Assembly (NCBI GenBank): GCA_032173675.1
Contig: JAVKPL010013561.1
Span: 1 to 64,000 of the forward strand
From: Gastrolobium villosum
Lineage: Eukaryota > Streptophyta > Magnoliopsida > Fabales > Fabaceae
Length of the DNA stretch: 64,000 nt
Direction of reading: 5' to 3'
The translations under genes and the position numbers were made by a program. The notes beneath the pieces are model-generated. The model had not been told where the DNA came from. It ran no database searches and saw nothing but the letters and a program-made list of their open reading frames with translations. The first letter of the stretch is position 1, and every line of letters starts with the position of its first letter. This document shows positions 58,658 through 64,000 of the stretch, piece by piece.

Positions 58658-61030
58658 TTAGGAGGATAACACAGTAAACTCAATACGTAGTAGCAAACAA
58701 AGTAACAACAAACAAAAAGAGATGGGTGGTTTGAGGTTGGTTGATGAAGAGTGATCAGAGATTTCAGATGAATCCACAGCAAGAGGCATTCCATCACTGT
58801 TTAGAGTGCAAGATTGAGGGTCAGAGCCATCAGTGTTCGACATCAAAGCGCGAAGAACCCCAGAAACTGTGTGAATATAAGCTGTCTGATTCTTAGCCAG
58901 AAGCCATGTCAACCCCATTAGCTCACAATCTTTGTTGTGGATCTTGGTGGTCCTTTCTTCTGCTTTGCTTGAATTTGAAGTCTTCTTGTTAAGCTACGTA
59001 GAAGTAATATTTCAATTAGAATATCAAACAGAAGTGGCATATATGAGTGATTGTGCAAAAGAGGTTTGGTGCACCAAAGCTTCTTAAATAATAACATCTT
59101 GGTTGGTGCAACATCCACTCATAGAAAAATGGTCATAGCTGCACAACAAGGCTAAAAAACTACCTAATCAAAATGTTGTTAATTGTGTGACAAAATGCAA
59201 TTACTGATTTTTTTTTTTTTTTTTCTAGTGAAGCATCAATCCAGAATAATATCTTCAAATGCAACAAACAACATTTGTGACACCCTGCATAAACATAATA
59301 TTTTTAGATAATAATGTAAGGTTCTGAAACAATTGCAAGGATTTTAGCCATAAGGGACAGCACTTCTGCAAACTGCAAAAAATCAGAAACTAGAACGAAA
59401 AGTCCAACATAAGCCACAGATGTTGTGGTCATCTAATCCTCAAAACTGTATGCTAAGTTGGAAATGTGATTCTGATCAATGTCAGACAATAAGATGAATA
59501 ACTCAGAAGATTCAGAGGGATAATAAGAAATCAGTTTTACTCATTCGATGCCAATTTACAAGGTACATAGTACATGTGACATAAAAAAGAGTAAGAGATT
59601 AAAATTAAAATTCTCTGTTATGAAACCATCATTTATGACTGGGGCAGGCAAAGAGCAAGAACAGTAAAATTGTTTGAGGCCTTTCACATTTAACAAATAA
59701 CACTATTTGTAATAATAAATAAAGCTTGTTTCATATATGATCATATTGGTTGAGTCAAATTTCTGCTTAATCCAAAAAATTCCAAGCAATTAATTTGCAA
59801 CCAAAGTTATAAAAAAAAAAAATAAAAAAAGAAGAAGAAGAGAGAATTACCAAAAAGAACTACTGCTAACTCAACTGTCCTCTTAATACCAAGAAACCAA
59901 CTTCAATTTATTTTTGAAGCAACAAGATAGCTACATTTCATATGCTTAATAATTTCTGGCTATGTTCAGGTTCATTAAAAACTTTATTTTAAGACACTAC
60001 AGTCAAGTCCCTTTTTCCCCTAAATTTTCAAGTGACAAAAATAGTTGTTGTGCTACAAACTGTACCACTAATGCATTATTGGTACTGTTCATGTTGGTGA
60101 CCCACACAACTCCAAAGGCGCATAAAGAATGGTGCAAAACTTAGAAAGCAACCAATGTGCAATAAAATAAAAGCAAGAAACAACTTTCCTAATTACCAAG
60201 CATGAAGAAGATTAAGATGGAACCCTAATCATCTTGTTCTTCTTTAATCTTCAACAAGATTCATCAAAATGAACACCAAAACAGACAGCAGAGTGAAAAA
60301 AAAAAAGATTTTTTTTTGTTTTTAATTTGTAAAGAAAACTCACCAAATAGAGACTATTTAAGCACTTAGAACACCCTCCAAGACCAGGGAAGCCATTGAC
60401 ATTTGTGGTGCTACTCAAACAATTCTTCTCCAATCTTCTCACACTTGCATCCCCAACAAGATTCCCACTTTGGGAAACTGAAAATGCATCAGTGCAGCTC
60501 AAAGGGTGCAATCTTATGCCACAGTAGCAATACACCACATCACAAGTCTCATTTGGCTTATTCAGCTCAACCCCTCTCACTTTCAAAGCCTCTCCTAAAC
60601 CATTAACACATGTTTCTGAATCATCAGGCAACAAGGGCATGTCATATGATGATGATGTTGTTGTTGTTGTTGTTGTATGGCTTTGGCTATGGCTTATTCT
60701 GCCAAGTGCAGTGGCAGAATATGCAGAGTACAACCATGCTGCAAGCACAGGGCAACACCTGCTACGGTGGAGCTTTATGTCAGCACCACCATCTTTGGTG
60801 GCACCACATGCAGTCTTTATCCCATCAAAGAACTCATCAGAGAGCTTCAGAGGACACCCTGCAACATCAGATTGTTCTGGGAATGCAGGGATTGTTGCTG
60901 GCTGAGATGGACTTTGGAAAATTGGCTTAAGGGTTGTTGCTGAATCATCAGGGTCAGGGAGACACAGATAACTAGGGAAGAGAATGCACAAGAAAAGGGT
61001 CATCATGAATAGTGTCCATGGCAATGACAT
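58658..61030 (-). CDS. GPI-anchored Cys-rich protein (At4g28100-like)
   Basis: Two exons, 60344-61030 and 58658-58993, in phase 0, giving 340 residues; the intron is 1350 bp. The signal peptide (residues 1-23, WTLFMMTLFLCILFPSYLC) is followed by a Pro/Thr-rich linker. A Cys-rich extracellular domain has blocks LHRSRCCPVLAAWLYSAYSA, DDSETCVNGLGEALK, CDVVYCYCGIRLHPLSC and CSKCLNSLYLLN, then DCELMGLTWLLAKNQTAYI. The C-terminal tail is hydrophobic (PPISFCLLLLCLLL...), preceded by small residues suited to GPI attachment. The Arabidopsis relative is annotated only as an uncharacterised GPI-anchored protein, so no function is claimed. A Thr run (about residues 118-125) comes from a trinucleotide repeat in the exon (60655-60676). 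Confidence 0.93.
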
Positions 61031-61433
61031 GGTGTTTGAGAGGGTCTAAGGCTGAGGTAAATGGCAGAAAGTTCTTGTTTTTCTAACTGGAAAGAAGAGA
61101 ATATTGGTGTTTGTTATATGGGTAGTAGGAAGCAAAGGGAAAGTAAAGTGAAAGGGAAAGGGGAAAGACAGAAAAATAAAGGGTAAAAAGCTGGTAGGGT
61201 TCATAAAAACCACAAATAAAAAAATTAAATTAAAAAATTGGTGGGGTGGAGCAAAGTTTGGCACCATGTTATCTTGTTTAGATCTAATAAAACTTTCACA
61301 CTCAGCAAAAGTTTACAGCATGGGATTAGCATTTAGTATAATGACCAAATCATTCATGGAAGAACTACATTTGATTTGGGGGTGTGGATTTGTGTGTTTT
61401 TACTTAATCTTGTTAAAGTTTCATTTTATGTTA
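61031..61433. other. Promoter side of GPI-anchored gene
   Basis: 5' flank with purine-rich stretches (61120-61190). No TATA box could be fixed. Confidence 0.45.
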
Positions 61434-61602
61434 GGGTTAATTTTTTCTCATTTTATATGAGATAAGATTATCATGTTACACACAATCAAAAAGTGAGTCA
61501 CATTTTTATTCTTTTATCTTTTCATTTTTTTGTGGACCCCACTTATACATTAAGTGTGTGACATAAGAAAAATTTCTGATGTGAAATGAGAAAACTAATC
61601 CC
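61434..61602. mobile_element. Small MITE family D
   Basis: 169 bases. The left end gggttaattttttctcat is inverted to the right end atgagaaaactaatccc. Flanked by atgtta on both sides (61428-61433, 61603-61608). It contains a tgtggaccccac palindrome and facing tgttacacac / gtgtgtgaca segments. Confidence 0.75.
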
Positions 61603-62455
61603 ATGTTAATGTTCTGTTCTCTCTCTCCTTCTTGTACTTTATTTTAATTTATTACCTTTTTTTTTGGGTTTTGAAAACTATCAATATTGTTGTTGCCGTG
61701 TTTGGATTACCATGTATAAATATCAGTAGCTTAAATGTATTTAATGCATGGCGTTGTGTCTGCAGAGGGATGGTTAAGAGTTTTCACACGTTTGGAGGGT
61801 TCTTATTCAATATAGAAATGCCCATGTCCTAATTGTTTTCACCAGCAGTTGTTGGAACCTTTATTCTTCTCTTACTAGTCGTTCCTAAACATGGAAAACA
61901 ATTATGTAATATCTATGCCCTTTTCTGTGGTGTAAAAGGGGCTAGGGAGTTTTTTTTTTTAATAGGTGAATAGTTATATCCTATTTTACAACCCTTGATC
62001 ATAATATTTATTTCCTTGATGAATTTTGCAATGGGGATAAAAGAAATTATTATTGCCACACATGAGATGGTGAATTACTAAGGTATCTAAAAATTGTTGT
62101 TATACTAGAAAGGAAAAAATTAAATAAATACATTACCTAGGACAAAGACATTGTTTAAGTTCAAATGTGAAGGTTGCCTATTGGTATGTTCTTCTTAAGT
62201 TCTTTCTTGATCTTAAATTAGAACAATCATTCTCCTACCTTAAAATTTCACATATCAAAAACAAAAATGAAAAAGACTTGAAGCAAGTCAATTCTCCAAG
62301 CCTTCAAAACTCCATTTCTATTGTTCGGGTGATCATAGTGAGATTTTACTAGATAATAATTCTAACTAGATTTCATTCTATTCCAAAGAGAGGCATCATT
62401 TCCGGATTCTATTCCAAAACAATTGGCTTTCTCCCTATTTAACTTTTAGAAATGA
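61603..62455. other. Intergenic
   Basis: No gene or repeat recognised; short chance frames only. Confidence 0.5.
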
Positions 62456-62630
62456 GAGGTAAAATATTCATACTACCAAATTTTTCTACTACCACTTCAC
62501 TACCACTCCAATCACAATTGGATTAGAGGAAAAGTCAAATGAAGAGAGTAAAGGAAAACATAATCCAATGGTGATTGGAGTGGTAGTGAAGTGGTATTAG
62601 AAAAATTTGGTAGTATGAATATCCTACCTC
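62456..62630. mobile_element. Foldback MITE family C (9-bp TSD), well preserved
   Basis: 175 bases forming an almost complete hairpin: gaggtaaaatattcatacta on the left against tagtatgaatatcctacctc on the right, and accactccaatcacaattgg against ccaatggtgattggagtggt inside. The exact 9-bp duplication tagaaatga lies at 62447-62455 and 62631-62639, which points to a Mutator-like transposase. Confidence 0.93.
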
Positions 62631-63582
62631 TAGAAATGATCCTTTTGTTGTCCTTCAAATTTCCTTTATTCTTTTCTTTTCCCCTGGATTGCATCTTTGA
62701 ACAAAGTTGTGGTTTCAGAAGCATGTCAGGTTCATTACCTGTTTTATATTGTAACTTTTGTTTTTGTATTAAATTTTGCTATGCTTTTTACAACAACTAA
62801 CAATTTTCTTTATTATAAAAAAGTCAAGGGTGCGGTTGTTTCATTTTCATTTTCATTTTCCTCTTCAACTTTCATTCTCTCCAGATTAGGATGGATAGTG
62901 CTGGTTACCTCAAATCATATTTATCGAAAATATAACAAGGAGATTCTAGTTGTGAATTTCCATATATTCCTTTTGAACTTTATAAGGTCACTCTCTTATT
63001 TTATTTTTTTCGCTTGTCTTTAGGGCCATTATTTGAAACATCTTGTTACCTCTTGCCAAAGGGTAATAAGCCTTAGTGCTTCAATCTAGTTGTAGATGAG
63101 CAATAAGCTTTAATTATTTACTTGAAAAAGTAAAGAAATTGCTGGCAACAAAGTTCAGCAATTCCATTGGACTTAGAAAACTTGTATTTTAATAATCCCC
63201 ATCATAGAATCTCGTACAGGATATATATAATTCTTTGAACTTCGAGTTGCGTTACAGTTGTGCTTAATAAATCGGTACATATTCCATATGTATTTATCTA
63301 TTTTTTATTTTATTTTTTTGATATCTTGAAATGCTTATAGTTTATATTTTTAGTATTTATTTAATTTTTATATAAATTAGTGGGATACCACAATGATTAG
63401 ATAAATAATAATATTTTGCCGTGTTTTATCATCAAACATTAGTGTCTTCAATCTAATTTAGGATTAGTTTTTGTTGAGAATATAATTCAATATCTACCAT
63501 TGGTGCTGTTTATTTATAATTGTGGGTTTTTTTTTTTTGAATTATGTATTGTTACTCATTTTTTAATATGATTATATTAGAT
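62631..63582. other. Intergenic
   Basis: No gene. A CT-rich run at 62835-62880 (cattttcattttcattttcc). Otherwise AT-rich. Confidence 0.5.
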
Positions 63583-63885
63583 GTGACATGATATTGTAAC
63601 AATTAAATAGTGTTATACTACCAATTAATTTTACCATTAGATCGATTATGTTGATCCAACGTTTTATATTTATTGTTTAATTCCCCATATTTAATACTTT
63701 ATATTTATTTTTACCTTTGTATGGTTATGATTTCTCATATTTATTATTTTCACATTAAATATAGAGAATCATAACCAAGATGAAAATAAATATAACCGTT
63801 AGATCAACATAATCGATCTAACGATGAAATTGATTGGTAGTAACATTGGTAATAACAGTGCTTGATTGTTACAATATCCTTTCCC
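63583..63885. mobile_element. Foldback MITE family A, copy 2
   Basis: About 303 bases with the same arms as 10434-10760 (atattgtaac / gttacaatat, gatcgattatgttgatcc / gatcaacataatcgatc, ctaccaatta / attggtag). The flanks atattagat (63574-63582) and atattagga (63886-63894) match at 7 of 9, an old 9-bp duplication. Confidence 0.85.
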
Positions 63886-64000
63886 ATATTAGGATAAGCA
63901 ATAAAGTAGAAAGACGATTCAGGTTGTTATTATCTAAAATTTAACTCATTTGTTTCCAGATTACTAGAGAGATTTCTTTGTATTTTTTTCTGGTAGGGAA

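Noticed and set aside
60610..60943. Plus-strand frames of 88-106 codons
   Set aside because: Antisense to the well-supported Cys-rich GPI-anchored protein exon.

Overview
The window is nuclear DNA of a flowering plant, most likely a eudicot. Supporting signs are intron-rich genes with GT-AG junctions, a canonical plant MIR159 hairpin, plant-type GH1 and GPI-anchored protein genes, an AT-rich background, and many small plant transposons. The species cannot be fixed from sequence alone. Splice junctions below were placed by eye and checked by reading-frame continuity; no alignment was run.

Layout: (1) 1-5072, minus strand: an L1-type LINE cut by the window edge, with an open ORF1 and a broken ORF2. 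(2) 5.2-12.1 kb: repeats around a MIR159 locus (mature miRNA 7890-7910, plus strand). (3) 12122-17339, minus: PEX3, peroxisome biogenesis, 7 exons, with a TRIM retrotransposon in intron 2 and SINE pieces in other introns. (4) 21014-27316, minus: a SNAPc subunit 4 (SNAP190/MYB4R)-like protein of 9 exons, whose Myb repeats are separated by phase-2 introns and whose C-terminus carries a motif repeated three times. (5) 27.3-37.9 kb: repeats, a dead Mutator transposase and three non-autonomous hAT elements. (6) 37955-42337, plus: exonuclease 1, 12 exons, with two apparent GC-AG introns. (7) 42824-46779, minus: a GH1 beta-glucosidase/mannosidase (BGLU44 type), 11 exons, convergent with EXO1 and carrying a second TRIM and a SINE. 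(8) 46.9-57.1 kb: gene-poor, transposon-rich DNA. (9) 57137-57209, plus: tRNA-Lys(CUU). (10) 58658-61030, minus: a GPI-anchored Cys-rich protein like At4g28100. (11) 61-64 kb: hairpin MITEs.

The genes are ordinary single-copy housekeeping or cell-wall genes and do not form a cluster. SNAPc and the tRNA both relate to small-RNA transcription, but nothing suggests a functional link. The unusual content is in the mobile-element record, where many insertions still have readable target-site duplications, and in gene-structure oddities. I found no convincing undescribed multi-gene system; the best new leads are the SNAPC4 C-terminal repeats, the paired GC-AG introns in EXO1, and a two-hairpin short repeat family.
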